Source of the DNA: Tetrahymena elliotti 4EA
Taxonomy: Eukaryota; Ciliophora; Oligohymenophorea; Hymenostomatida; Tetrahymenidae
Direction: 5' to 3'
NCBI GenBank assembly: GCA_000231825.2
Contig: JH720297.1
Span: 1,982,898-2,007,807 of the forward strand
Length of the DNA stretch: 24,910 bases
The translations under genes and the position numbers were made by a program. Shown here in pieces: positions 1-10,737 of the stretch. The first letter of the stretch is position 1, and every line of letters begins with the position of its first letter. The notes under the pieces are model-generated. The model ran no database searches. It was not told the origin of the DNA and saw only the letters and a program-made list of their open reading frames with translations.

Positions 1-7
1 ACTCAGT

Positions 8-1056
8 ATGTAAAAAAATATGCAAAATCAAGCTGAAAATGAGTTAATTATCAAGAAAAATATTCTCTTCTTGGTTGAGATAAGCAAATAAAATAATTAG
101 AGTGAAAGAAATCTCTTAAATAAATGGTTTTAAGATACAATTAAGAATTATATTATGGAATAAATTGCATCACCAATTCTATCTAAATATTTTAATTTTC
201 AAACACCTTAATAATTTAGGGAGTTTATACGTTAAAATGTTGACAAAAGTAAACCTTTATTCTTGAGCATCATAGAAATCTACTTTTACTACATCAACAA
301 ATTTAATGAAAGAGAAGCTTTTATATAAAAACTTTATGATACTCTGTAATCGCCATAAGATCTCACTTAAGGGTATTACTAATTAAACTATAAAACCCCA
401 AAAATTGCAAGAAAGCAATTTGTTTGTCTTCTATTATTACAATTTTTTGAATTATATGGAAAGTAAGAAATAAATTCATTTTTCTAACTATGGAACACTT
501 GCTTCCCATAAAAAATCTAAGTTAAAAAAAACTATCAAGATACGATACGATTAAAAGAACATAAAAAAATCTAGTATTAGAAGCACAAAATTTGTCAATT
601 AAAATTCCTCTTCCATTGACTTTTAAAACAATCTTTCTTCTACTACTTTAACACATTAAAATGAAATTGTATCTTTAGAATATTTACCTCCTTTAAAATA
701 GGAAGAATCTACAAAAATTAATTTTCATACTAATATTCATACTAAAATCTATCAACAATAAAATATTTGAAGATAAGAGCTAAGAAGAGGATTTATTCAT
801 AAATTATTATGATTAGGCCTTTAACTAATAATAAAAATAAGAAGAAATTTCAAATCAAAATTTGTGGATTTCGAGCCATTCAAACATAAGAGAAGAAAAG
901 CCAGATGAATAAATTTGTTCAGAACCTTTTTACAATTTATCCTTAAATTTAAGAAATTCATAAATTGATATGGAACAAAATTTGAATAAAGAGGAATTGA
1001 TAAATGAATCATAGATTTGTATAAATGAGTTAAATTTAGGAAGGATATACAGATGA
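8..1056 (+). pseudogene. Copy 1 of the four-copy hypothetical gene family, frameshifted
   Basis: Copy 1 is homologous along its whole length to the intact copy at 5871-6947. The start ATG at 8 sits in the same CAGTATG context as the other three copies. Read with UAA/UAG as Gln, the frame runs 203 codons and stops at TGA 617-619. The frame is lost at an A-run (524-531) that has 8 A here but 9 or 10 in the intact copies. A 5-bp duplication (ACGAT, 542-551) follows. After correcting the frame, another break appears near 755-770, where a TGA falls at 768-770. Past that point the family-typical acidic EDxSxEED-like motif and the Q-rich tail are readable again to TGA 1054-1056. Two independent lesions argue for a pseudogene rather than one sequencing error. 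A shortened 203-residue product keeping only the conserved N-terminal domain remains possible. Function is unknown. Confidence 0.75.
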
Positions 1057-1514
1057 AAATGATTATCGCTTCAAATGATTTAAATTTATCCAAAAAAGTA
1101 AAAAAATATCATCTTTTACCTTAAACTTTAATATTCTTTTATTATTATATTGGATTGTAGACAAAAAATATTTTTTTAAATCATAGTAGGAGAAAATTAT
1201 CCAAAATAAATTTTCTCTATTTTGACTAATTAAAAACATTTACTGATTCTTTAGTTTTAAAAAATAAATTGTTTTATGTTTCTTGTCCATAAGTAAAAGG
1301 AAACATGATAATAGAAAGACAAAATTATGTAAATACATAGAGATCTCAAAATAAAAAGATACAATAATTAATTTTCACTAATATTACAAATAGTTCATTC
1401 TTTTATTATGAAATTCAATAAATACCAAGTCATTTTGCACACGACCTAAAATTTAAAAACTTATTTTAAAATAATTAGTCATGTTTACAAAAATAATATT
1501 ACCTATTTAAAACA

Positions 1515-1863
1515 TATCGACTAAATATTGTTTATGAAGCTGATGAATTTAATATTAATCTTACTTAATTAAAGAATAATTACAATAAAAGCCAAAACAG
1601 ATATTTTTAATTTTCTAATTTGAGTTTTAATTAATTATCGACTAATCTATCTCTTACTGTATTTAAATTTTAATTACAATTATCCTATTAATATCTTCGT
1701 TTAATATTACTTAGTCAGATATTATTGACAAAATGTTGTTTATTAATTGATAACTTACTTAACGAAAGAGCTATTACTTAAAATCTATCAAAAATTGTAA
1801 TGTTAATATATTGTTGATTATTTTAATATGTATTTGAATATATTATCAACTAATTTATCTCTT
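1515..1863 (+). repeat. Spacer repeat with TATCGACTAA motifs, 3' of copy 1
   Basis: Exact TATCGACTAA sites lie at 1515-1524 and 1636-1645, and a one-mismatch site (TATCAACTAA) at 1854-1863. A weak relative lies near 1722. The first kind of site is followed by AAT.TTGTTTA and the second by a T-rich stretch and CTCTTACTG-like sequence. A and B types alternate, suggesting a diverged tandem of about 210 bp with two motif sites per unit. The CGAC core stands out against the AT-rich background. Confidence 0.6.
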
Positions 1864-4349
1864 GAAGCTTTAAATTTAATTTAGTATTCCTAATCAAACA
1901 TAATTAAAGATAGAAATAAGTAATTTTATTCTTTAAAAACTAAAAAATTAGTTGTTTAAAATATTTCACCTGAATTAATTTGTTCAATAAAAATTTTATA
2001 TTATAGTTTTAGAAAAATATATTAATAATTTATTTGTTTTTAATCTAAAAAATATTTTCAGTCTATCTATCATTCATATAAAATTTATTCAAAGGGTAAT
2101 AGGAGCATAAACATTTTTAAATTATTAAAAACTTTTTGTGGATTAATAAATTAGTAATAATTTTAAGATTCTCAATAATAATATTAAAAAACTTTAGAAT
2201 TAATGGATAATACAAGAAATTATCTTACATATAATATTAAGATTAGATTTGTTTTGAGATGAGCGATTTTATTGATAACATATCTTTTTCTGACTAATTC
2301 TAATTAATAATGCAAAAACAGAGTTAATTTTTTTATGAGCAAAATCATAATTTAATTAAGGCTATGATTTTCCCCACATCAATCTTACAGTGGACTAGAT
2401 ATTTTCTATCCTTATTTTCAATTAGAAAATAAAAAATATTTGGTTTAATAATATCAGATATATTTTAGTGAACTCTAAAATTTTAAAGGTTTTTTTTTCA
2501 AAAGTTAATTTTGAGATCAATCTCACATATTTAGCATATATTTAATGTTATTTAAACTAGTCACAAAAAATCTTCTTCTAGAGTAACAACTATATTTATT
2601 AATCTATTTTACTTTTACTTCAGTTTATTGCTTAGTTAATAATTTGAATGGATTTTGTTTTATATTCATTAAGATTAATTATAAATCAAATATTAGCTAA
2701 TAGCATTAAGTCGAATTTTCAATCTAAATAATACTTTAGTTATGTCTTTGAATTACCCTAATATTTGTTAATATTAAACAAAGGCTTTTTTATCATATTT
2801 AAAAAAATTATTATGTTTTTGTTTTTTCAAAGCAAAAATCAATTTAAAAAAATTATCTTAAAACAATATCTCCTTCATATATTAACCATAGTCAAAACCC
2901 CCCTTCCAAAAGGGTTAACAAAATTTCTCTCAATTGTGGAGAATAAAATGCAAAATTAATTTGAGAAACTAAAAAAAGCGCAATTTTATTTCTGGGTTAG
3001 TTTCTATGAATAAAGATTTTCAAATATCTTGATAACAGATTTAATGAGTTGCCCTTTATTAAACAATAGTAAAGAAGATAGCAATAGTGTCGAAAAATCT
3101 ATTTATGTTCTTTACTTTTTATCATATGAAAAAAGGATAAAAAATTGAGGATAGTAATCAATTAGTATAATAATTAAACAAAAATTATTAAAAACAAAAT
3201 ATAAGAAAAAAGAAGTTAAAATATCTTGTTTACAATTAAGATAGTGTTAAAAATTTAATTATGTTTTTTCTGCATAAAATAGAAAGTTATCAAATATAAC
3301 AAAAATGTTTCTGCATCAAATTATGTTCTTTAATTTTTTATAAATGTTTAGGAACATTTGAAATCTTGTTATAAAAAGTGTATTATCAAACAAAGTATTT
3401 TAAGAGTTATTTTACGAATTTAGTCCTTAAATCCATAACTCATACTAAATATACAATATTCTCTCAATTAGTTTAAAAAATAATCAAATGTTAAGCCATA
3501 ACTCTTATATATCAAACAAACAAAATCAAAATAAAAGCTACTTAAGACTCTGTAATTATTCATTAATCAAATAATCAATCAATTAATTTATAATTTTTCT
3601 TTATTCAATCTTTAATGTTTTTATAATTTCAAAGGATTAATAGTATTGATTGTATGGAAGAATAATAAATAGGAGTAAAACTTTTAAAGCAAAAATTTCC
3701 GTTCTTTAACAATTTTTTAAGATGAAATAATTAGTCCTCATTAATTATTTTTGGATGAAAAAATAATGACTTAAAATTAAATAATTTGTTATTAATTTAA
3801 TTTATGTTTATCAATTAAAATTAATTTTTTATTTAAATCTATGATTACTCAATCTATTATTTCTAATAAAAAAAGTATTATTTTAGCTTTTAAAGTTAAA
3901 ATTAGATTTTTTTTTTTTCATTATTTAAATAAAATAAAGTCATTCACTCTAATAGAAGACAATGTACTATTAAAAATAAAAAAATAGAAAATATTTTCCA
4001 AAAATATTTCTTTTGGTTAAAGTGTAAAATTTGATTGATAATTCTATTCTGTAAATGGTAATAAATAGAGTTTAAAAAATAATTTGGTATTTCAAAATAA
4101 TTTTTAATCAAAATTTTAGGTAGAAGCAGAAAAAAAAAATCCAGAACTATTTTCTACTGCAACAGTATTTGCAAAAAATAAATGTACATACAACTGATAC
4201 AAATCAATAGAAAAAATTTGAAAATTTTTGGTTTTTCATCATAAATTTAAATAAATGTAAAGTTGCTAATTTCTATTGCTTAATTAGAAAACTTATTTAA
4301 TTAATCCTAGAATTATATTTCATTAACAATATTACCTATATTTAGAAAT

Positions 4350-4560
4350 TATCGACTAAATTTTGTTTATGAATTTAAAATGAATCTTACTTAGTTAATA
4401 AAAAATTTTATTTAAAGCCAATCAAAAATTCAATTTAAATATATTTTAAATATTTTAATTTATCTCTTTCTAGTTATTAAATTTAATTAAATAGCCTTTA
4501 ATCAAATAAAATTAAATACGAAATAAAAACCTTATTTTATTCTTCTAGTAGCAATAAAAT
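4350..4560 (+). repeat. Isolated extra copy of the spacer repeat
   Basis: TATCGACTAA at 4350-4359 is followed by the same TTTGTTTATGAATTT and AATCTTACTTA... context as at 1515 and 7452. A decayed B-type partner lies near 4458, where the CTCTT part remains but the CGAC core is lost. Later sequence (TTTAATCAAATAAAATTAAA) resembles 1880-1910. No gene copy lies directly before it, so it may mark an old deleted or fully decayed family member, or an independent spacer duplication. Confidence 0.45.
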
Positions 4561-5481
4561 ATTTAAAACAATTAAAATAAAATCTTATTTATTAGAATCA
4601 ATTATTGGTATTAGTGAGGAATTTTTTTTCAGAAAGAAAATTTAAGCTTTTTTTAAAGTTAAAAACATAACATTTCACAAATAGGGAAGGCTAGCAATTA
4701 AAATATCTAATAATAATTATTCTATTAATTTAAACCCTATCTATTAAATTTCTTAAATACATTTAATTCTGATATAAATATTTTGAATACTAAATTTGTT
4801 TAAAGTAATACTTTTAAAACATTGCATATTTATTGTTGTAAATCTCCAAATAATACATTTGTAAAATTTGTAGAGCAAAAAGTATCTTAAACTGACAATA
4901 TAATTTAGAGATAAAATGTATGTTAATTTTTTATAAATATTTGTCTTTTATTCTCCAATAAGAATTAATTTTTAAATAGAATTGATATAAAAAGAATAGC
5001 AGCCATAAATAAGTATTAAAAAATATTTTAAATTTAAATAAAAAATAGAATGTATGATTAATGTTCTGAATAAGAGAGTAAATAATAAAATAAAAATATG
5101 ATCATCTTTAAAATAAAAAATATGTTATCCTCTTAGTAAAATACTCTTTTCAACAAAATTGGAGATCAATAAACAAACAAAAGGTTATTTTCACTTTCAT
5201 TCTTTTATATTCAATAGAGTATCCTCTTTTTTTTCTTTCAGTATAAAAGCAAATAAATAAGAAAAAAAAACACTCAAAAGTGAGATTGATTCTCAATTAT
5301 CTATCTTACTTAAAATTTTATATTGATTTATGATTGAATATATATAATAAGATATTTTGGAATTTTAAAACATAAGAATTAACCTATTTTGAATTAAAAA
5401 ACTAAAATTAGAAAAATACTTTATGACTAAATATATTAGATTTATTATCAACAATTTCAACATTATTGTCAGATAAAATTT

Positions 5482-5611
5482 TATCGACCAATTTTAAGTT
5501 TAATTCTGTAAAGAAAATTTGAAGTATTTTAAGACTAGATAAATAGAATTTATTTTTTTAATGTAAAATTGAAAATATAATTAATTTTAATTGACATATT
5601 TTATCGACTTA
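5482..5611 (+). repeat. Paired motif sites 5' of copy 2
   Basis: TATCGACCAA lies at 5482-5491 and TATCGACTTA at 5602-5611, 120 bases apart and about 390 and 270 bases upstream of the copy 2 start. Copies 3 and 4 have the same kind of pair upstream, at 11963/12023 and 17611/17744. Confidence 0.55.
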
Positions 5612-5870
5612 CTTCCACTTGAATAAATTGTTTGATTATTAAATTAAGGAGCTTTTTAAAATTGGAAACTAAATAGATTCTAAGAATATAATAAGTATTT
5701 TCATAAAGAGAAACCTTTATTATATTTTAATTCTGATAAAAATTTTTTAGTTATCAAATTTTATGTAATAGTTATTTATTTCAAAAATATCCAAACATAA
5801 AGAAGTTTTACATTATACTTTCAAGAAGGTTTTTTGATAAATAAGAAATAATATCAAATTAATACTCAGT

Positions 5871-6947
5871 ATGTAAAAAAATATGCAAAATCAAGCTGAA
5901 AATGAGTTAATTATCAAGAAAAATATTCTCTTCTTGGTTGAGATAAGCAAATAAAATAATTAGAGTGAAAGAAATCTCTTAAATAAATGGTTTTAAGATA
6001 CAATTAAGAATTATATTATGGAATAAATTGCATCACCAATTCTATCTAAATATTTTAATTTTCAAACACCTTAATAATTTAGGGAGTTTATACGTTAAAA
6101 TGTTGACAAAAGTAAACCTTTATTCTTGAGCATCATAGAAATCTACTTTTACTACATCAACAAATTTAATGAAAGAGAAGCTTTTATATAAAAACTTTAT
6201 GATACTCTGTAATCACCATAAGATATCACTTAAGGGTATTCCTAATTAAACTATAAAATCCAAAAAATTGCAAGAAAGCAATTTGTTTGTCTTTTATTAT
6301 TAAAATTTTTTGAATTATATGGAAAGTAAGAAATAAATTCATTTTTCTAACTATGGAACACTTGCTTCCCATAAGAAATTTAAGTTAAAAAAAAATTATC
6401 AAGATACGATTAAAAGAAGCTAAAAAAATCAAACATTAAAAGCACAAAAATTACCAATTAAAAACCTTCTCATATCAATTTTTAAAATAGTCTTCCTTCT
6501 GCTACTTTTATCCATTAAATAGATGTCGCATCTTCAGAATCATTACCTCCTTTACAATAATAAGAATCTATAAAAATTAATTTTCAGAACAATATTCATA
6601 ATATTAATACTAAAAAAAGGCCTATCAATAATCAAATTTTTGAAGATGAGAGCTATGAAGAAGAATTATTCACAAATCATTATGATTAGGCTTATAATTA
6701 GAAAATTGATTCTTAAAAATAAGAGGAAATAACAAATAAAAGTTAGATTTCGAGCAATACAAATTTAAAAGGAGAAAAGCAAGATCAATAATTTTACTAA
6801 GAACCTTAATTCAATTTATCCATAAACAATAGAAATTAATAAATTGATATCTAACATTATTTGAACAAAGATGAGTTAATAGATTAATAATAGAAAATGT
6901 TTACAAATGAGTTAATTATAAATTTAGGAAATGAATATCTTAGTTGA
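5871..6947 (+). CDS. Hypothetical protein, intact copy 2 of the four-copy family (358 aa)
   Basis: With UAA/UAG read as Gln this is one open frame from ATG 5871 to TGA 6945-6947, with no intron needed. The start is supported by the CAGTATG context shared by all copies. No known family is recognised. Residues about 10-175 form a conserved, probably helical part rich in Leu, Ile, Lys and Phe, containing LLNKWFQDTIKNYIMEQ and RKQFVCLLLLKFFELYGK. A lysine run encoded by a 9-A tract (6387-6395) follows. Residues about 180-250 are a variable Ser/Asn/Gln linker, then comes a second conserved motif, PINNQIFEDESYEEE (residues 251-265), and a Gln/Asn-rich tail. There is no signal peptide or clear membrane segment, so an intracellular protein is inferred. 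Upstream it has the paired TATCGAC motifs. Confidence 0.85.
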
Positions 6948-7986
6948 AAATAAACATTTTATTTTTCTTCAGTATTAAAATTTTTTATAAAATATAGATA
7001 AATAATTGAAAAAATATCATCCTCTGTTTTTTACTTTAAAACTTGTAATGTTTTTTTTATATTATATTAGAATTGTGTGGGAAAAATAATTTTTGAAAGG
7101 ACAGTAGTAGGAAAATATTAAAAATAAATTTTCTCTAATTTGACTAACTAAAAACATTTATATTTTCTTCAGTTTTTAATAATATAAATTCTTATATCTA
7201 CTTGTCTTTATCTAAAAGGAAATATGAAAAAGATTAGATTTATGATTATAAAAAGACATAATATTTCTATCAATAGAGTTCTCATTATAAAAACATACAA
7301 TAATTTTCACTAATACTCTAAACAGCTTGATCTTTCATAATGAAATTAAATATATACTAATTTGTTTCACAGTATACACAATAACCTAAAATTTAAAAAC
7401 ATATTTTCAAATAATTATCCTATTACAATAGTTATATTACCTATTAGAAATTATCGACTAAATATTGTTTAAAAATTAATCTTACTTAATTAATTAACTA
7501 AATTTAAAACCAATCAAAATTGTATTACAAATATATTTTTAATTTTCTAATTTGAATTTGAATGAATTATCGACTAATTTAACTCTTACTGGTCTTTAAA
7601 TTTTAATTAAAATTATCATCTTAATATTTTCTGTTTATTATTACTTAAATTTAGAAATCATCGACTAAATTAAAAATTTTGTTTATTAATTGATAATAAA
7701 TAGCTCTTACTTCTTGAATTTCATGAATGAGCATTTACTGACATGGAACTTACCAAAAATTAAAAATTGTAATGTAAATAAATTTTTAATTATCATAATT
7801 TGTATTCGAGTATATTATCGACTAATTTAACTCTTGCTGATTTTTTTATAACAAATTAAGGTATGGGGTGATTTATTCTTAATAAACTCGAAATCAGATT
7901 ATTAAAATATTTATTATAAATTTTTTGGACAATAAGATTAAATAAATTAATTACAATACACAACAGCATTTTATTTTATAAATTAA
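6948..7986. other. Intergenic region between convergent genes
   Basis: The + strand copy 2 and the - strand oxygenase gene converge here. Apart from the four-site motif array at 7452-7825, the stretch is AT-rich and shows no gene. Confidence 0.6.
7452..7825 (+). repeat. Four-site TATCGACTAA array 3' of copy 2
   Basis: Sites lie at 7452-7461, 7568-7577, 7659-7668 (CATCGACTAA) and 7816-7825. They alternate between type A (followed by AAAT.TTGTTTA or similar) and type B (followed by TTTAACTCTTRCTG). A-to-A spacing is 207 bases and B-to-B spacing is 248. This is the clearest example of the roughly 210-bp two-site repeat. The last site lies about 160 bases beyond the stop of the convergent oxygenase gene. 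Confidence 0.65.
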
Positions 7987-10316
7987 TCAATCTTTTTTTA
8001 TGATTTTTTTTATATTGTTATTCTGAGTTGATTCATCATTTTTAGATTTTTGCTTGCTTGGATGCTTTATTGATAAAAAATATTACTTTCGTAACAATCA
8101 AAGATAAAAAAATTTACTTGTTTTTAGCTACTTTCATCATCCTCATCATACTCTTCTTCATCTGAACTTAATTCATCTTCACTTTCTATATCTTTTTCAT
8201 CACCATTGTTGGAACTTAATTCAGCTTCACTTTCCATATCTTCTTCTTCACTACTTTCTTCTGATTGATCCTCAACATTTACATTTTTTAAATTATTAAT
8301 TTCTTGATTATTTTAATTATTAGCTTTTGTGTTTTTTGCTTCTTCATTATCTCGAAGAATAACATATTCTTATTCACTGTCATATTCTAAAGAGTTTTAA
8401 CTATTTTATTCATAGATTTATCTTTTATAATAGTAATATTTATTATTTCTTTCTTTTCTTCTTTTATTATGTAAATCAAATGACTTAACTTCATTTGTAT
8501 AGGGTTATTTAAATGTTTTAACTGATTGATGAATGAATCCATTCTTAAATATATCTATTGAAAGTTTAACTCCTAATTAAGTCTATACAAAATTGATACT
8601 GGGAAGATTAAATGTGTTCATTTTTTTTATTTTAAATAGAGCTATATCAACGTCATACATTTCAAATTCACAATTGCATGATGCAAAATTGATTTAATTT
8701 TAAACATTAAGATTTGTGTCATTAAATATTATAGATCCCTTAATATAGTCATTTTGATCGGTGTCAGTTTCAATTTAAATGTAATCAACATTGATTTTAA
8801 TCTTATTATCAAATATTATTACAGAATTTTGATTGAATATTTTTTCTAGTTTCTTCATAGTAATTTCTTTTTATTATTTAAATACTTCTTTTGACGACTC
8901 ATTGTCTCCCAGGCCGCAACAACAACGAAAATATTAGAACTCTTCACAAAGGTTTTTAGGAACAAAATCTGAAAAGGTCTAGAATTAATCAGCTTTATCA
9001 TGTGGATGCTTTTCATTCTCAAAGCTACATGAATTAATCAAATCAAAGAGGAATTTATCTATTTCTTCTTCACTTTTTTTATAATCAATATTGTTTATAG
9101 GCTTTGACTGAATTTCTGTATTTTTGACTCCGTATACTTTTCCATTAAAATAGTCTAAAACAACTAAAGTACCTATATATTCAATTGGAACATTTAATGG
9201 AAACCAATAGTAATTACCATCGGTCGCATATAGTATTCCTAAATTTCTTTTTAGTAAATAAACCTTTTTTATTTCTTCTTCTGTTTCATCTTTAATATTG
9301 TATCTCATCTTCACGCATCTGTTGAAGAGATCAGCAGAATATTATTCTTAATCAATTTCCTTAGTCATGTAACATGCCATATTGAACATTTGTGCAACTT
9401 TTTCATCATATCCTAATCCATCCATCTTGTAAATTAACTCTGTTCTAATGAATATTTTATTCTTATCAAAGTAAGCATTTCCTTCATGCTATAATTGCTA
9501 GTCAAAGATTATGCAGCTATTTTCTTTTATTTCATCAAATACTATATCTTCGATTTTGAGGGGAGGCTATTGATTTTCAGATTTATTACTTCCTGTCAAG
9601 TAGATTAACATAGTATATTTAGAATACAAGTTATTAGACTTATCTGCATAAGGAGTGTCATAGTGAGATTTGAATTTTTTATCTCCAGGAGCGAAGTTGT
9701 TAAGTCTAAATACATTGTTGATGAATCTGAATTTCTTTTTATCGAAAAAATCGCTTTCATTGATCATTTTTGTTAATTAGTGAGCCAACTAATTTGAATG
9801 AAAAATTAATCTTTTTCCTCCTCTTTATGTGGCATTCAAGGGTGTAGTATAGTAGTTCAACTTATCAAGAGAAAGGAGAGTGTCAGTGGTACCCTGGATA
9901 TCAAATATTTGAACTTTTTTGTTTATACAACTTTAAGTTTTTAGTTTGAAGTCAGCATGATCAAAAAGATGATCTAAGTTGAGTATATTTTCAAAATTAT
10001 GATAAGAAAGATCATCAATATTAACAAAAACAACTGAAAAATCATTGACTTAGATAAAATTATTTATGTTAAGGAATTTTTGAATTTATTCTGTTGGAAT
10101 AAACTTCATAACTTTTCTTGACTCTGTTGGAAAAGGGCTCACCTCCAAATTTTGTAAAGTAAAACTTTGAAGATTATCAGGGAAAACAAAATCTTAATCT
10201 TCTGTAGATATAGAGTCAAAAACTAGAGTTCTAGTGTAATCGAGGCCTTTTTAAATCTATTATTATCTGCTAAGTTTACTAAACTCCTACTACCTGCTGC
10301 TATCTACTTCCATCAT
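7987..10316 (-). CDS. 2-oxoglutarate/Fe(II)-dependent oxygenase with acidic C-terminal tail
   Basis: With UAA/UAG as Gln, exon 1 (10316 to 8118) is 733 codons; a likely intron and a 25-residue second exon ending at TGA 7987-7989 give about 758 aa. The oxygenase core is at about 155-300. FKSHYDTPY gives the iron ligands His218 and Asp220, and QHEG gives the distal His277. Lys287 and Arg291 in KIFIRTELIY are candidates for binding the 2-oxoglutarate carboxylate. MLIYLTG is a core strand. This pattern fits the prolyl-4-hydroxylase-like superfamily, whose members hydroxylate proteins or other substrates using O2 and 2-oxoglutarate; the substrate cannot be read from sequence. A region of about 450 residues follows, with Cys465-467 and Cys547/549. 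Residues 682-730 are a Ser/Glu/Asp tail resembling casein-kinase-2 substrates. No signal peptide is seen. The ATG pair at 10316/10313 was chosen because very AT-rich DNA lies just upstream; an in-frame ATG at 10451 is an alternative. Confidence 0.85.
8065..8117 (-). other. Probable intron in the oxygenase gene
   Basis: On the - strand the frame after the acidic tail runs into AT-rich, noncoding-looking sequence starting GTAAATTTTTTTATC. Coding-like sequence resumes in another frame (QKSKNDESTQNNNIKK, then TGA). Removing 8065-8117 (GTAAAT...AATAAAG, 53 nt, phase 0) restores one frame. An acceptor at 8053 (65 nt) would also keep the frame. The length and AT-richness suit Tetrahymena more than Paramecium, whose introns are mostly 20-35 nt. 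The AAG acceptor is less usual than TAG, so the exact border is uncertain. Confidence 0.5.
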
Positions 10317-10362
10317 CTACAAATAATTTACTATATTTATAATTCTGTATATATTTATAATT

Positions 10363-10737
10363 TCAATTAATATTAATCCTATTTAAAGCTTTTTGTGTAT
10401 CTTTTAATCTTCTGTTGTTTTCTGTTTCAAAAGCGCCCAGAGTTTATACATCAAAAATTAAATTTCTAAATTTTTTGAATATGCAAATCTTTTATGATCA
10501 AACAGATTTTCATAAGTATTAAGATTATTAATTGTAATATTGAATTTTACATCCTAAGTCTTAAAAAAAATTATAGCTATATATGAATCTCTTTAAGAAA
10601 TTATATTTTAAATTATTTCTAAGTTTGTTTTTTTAAATTTAATAGAGTCAGAAAAAAAAACATTTTCTAATAGATTAAATAAGTGAAGTATATTAATATA
10701 AATTAACGGGTAAAATTGTTTGCAAAAATATGTTTCT
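10363..10737 (-). pseudogene. Coding-like remnant upstream of the oxygenase gene, frameshifted
   Basis: Read on the - strand with UAA/UAG as Gln, 10737 to about 10475 gives protein-like sequence (for example SQRDSYIAIIFFKTQDVKF and NNLNTYENLFDHKRFAYSK). The frame then becomes implausible. Shifting by one base at a 6-A run near 10470-10475 restores protein-like sequence (FRNLIFDVQTLGAFETENN, then RRLKDTQKALNRI) to TGA 10363-10365. One lost A in that run would explain the break. No start ATG is visible at the left end, so the 5' part is missing or sits behind an intron (a TATTAG acceptor-like site lies near 10670). The family is not recognised. Because TGA is the only stop, open frames of this size can occur by chance; the evidence is composition and codon variety. 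Confidence 0.35.

Larger units (their letters stand above)
1..2000 (+). repeat. Duplicated block carrying copy 1 and its 3' flank (right end approximate)
   Basis: This block matches 5864 to about 7880. Bases 1-351 are identical to 5864-6214. After that, similarity falls but stays alignable through the gene and on through the downstream spacer repeat. The left limit lies outside the window. Confidence 0.8.
1057..5870. other. Gene-poor intergenic region between copies 1 and 2
   Basis: This stretch holds the spacer repeats at 1515-1863, 4350-4560 and 5482-5611. A C-run/G-run pair lies near 2899-2917 (CCCCCC...AAAAGGG). The rest is very AT-rich sequence with long A and T runs. No reading frame here has coding-like composition or a relative elsewhere in the window. 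Frames that stay open can be explained by TGA being the only stop in such AT-rich DNA. Confidence 0.6.
5864..7880 (+). repeat. Duplicated block carrying copy 2 and its 3' flank (right end approximate)
   Basis: This is the partner of bases 1 to about 2000. The first 351 bases are identical in the two blocks. The similarity reaches through the motif array at 7452-7825 and fades shortly before the 3' end of the oxygenase gene on the other strand. Confidence 0.8.

Noticed and set aside
821..1093. - strand frame opposite copy 1
   Set aside because: It is a mirror of the Q/N-rich coding strand of copy 1, giving Phe/Leu/Ile-rich sequence with no independent support.
2765..2959. Small + strand frame of 64 codons with ATG-like start
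   Set aside because: It is low-complexity Phe/Lys/Ile/Leu sequence in AT-rich intergenic DNA. It stops at TAA, which is not a stop in this code, and no related frame was found elsewhere.
10317..10451. Longer N-terminus for the oxygenase from the in-frame ATG at 10451
   Set aside because: The added 45 residues include a run coded by very AT-rich DNA resembling a leader. Part of the stretch reads better in another frame as the upstream remnant.
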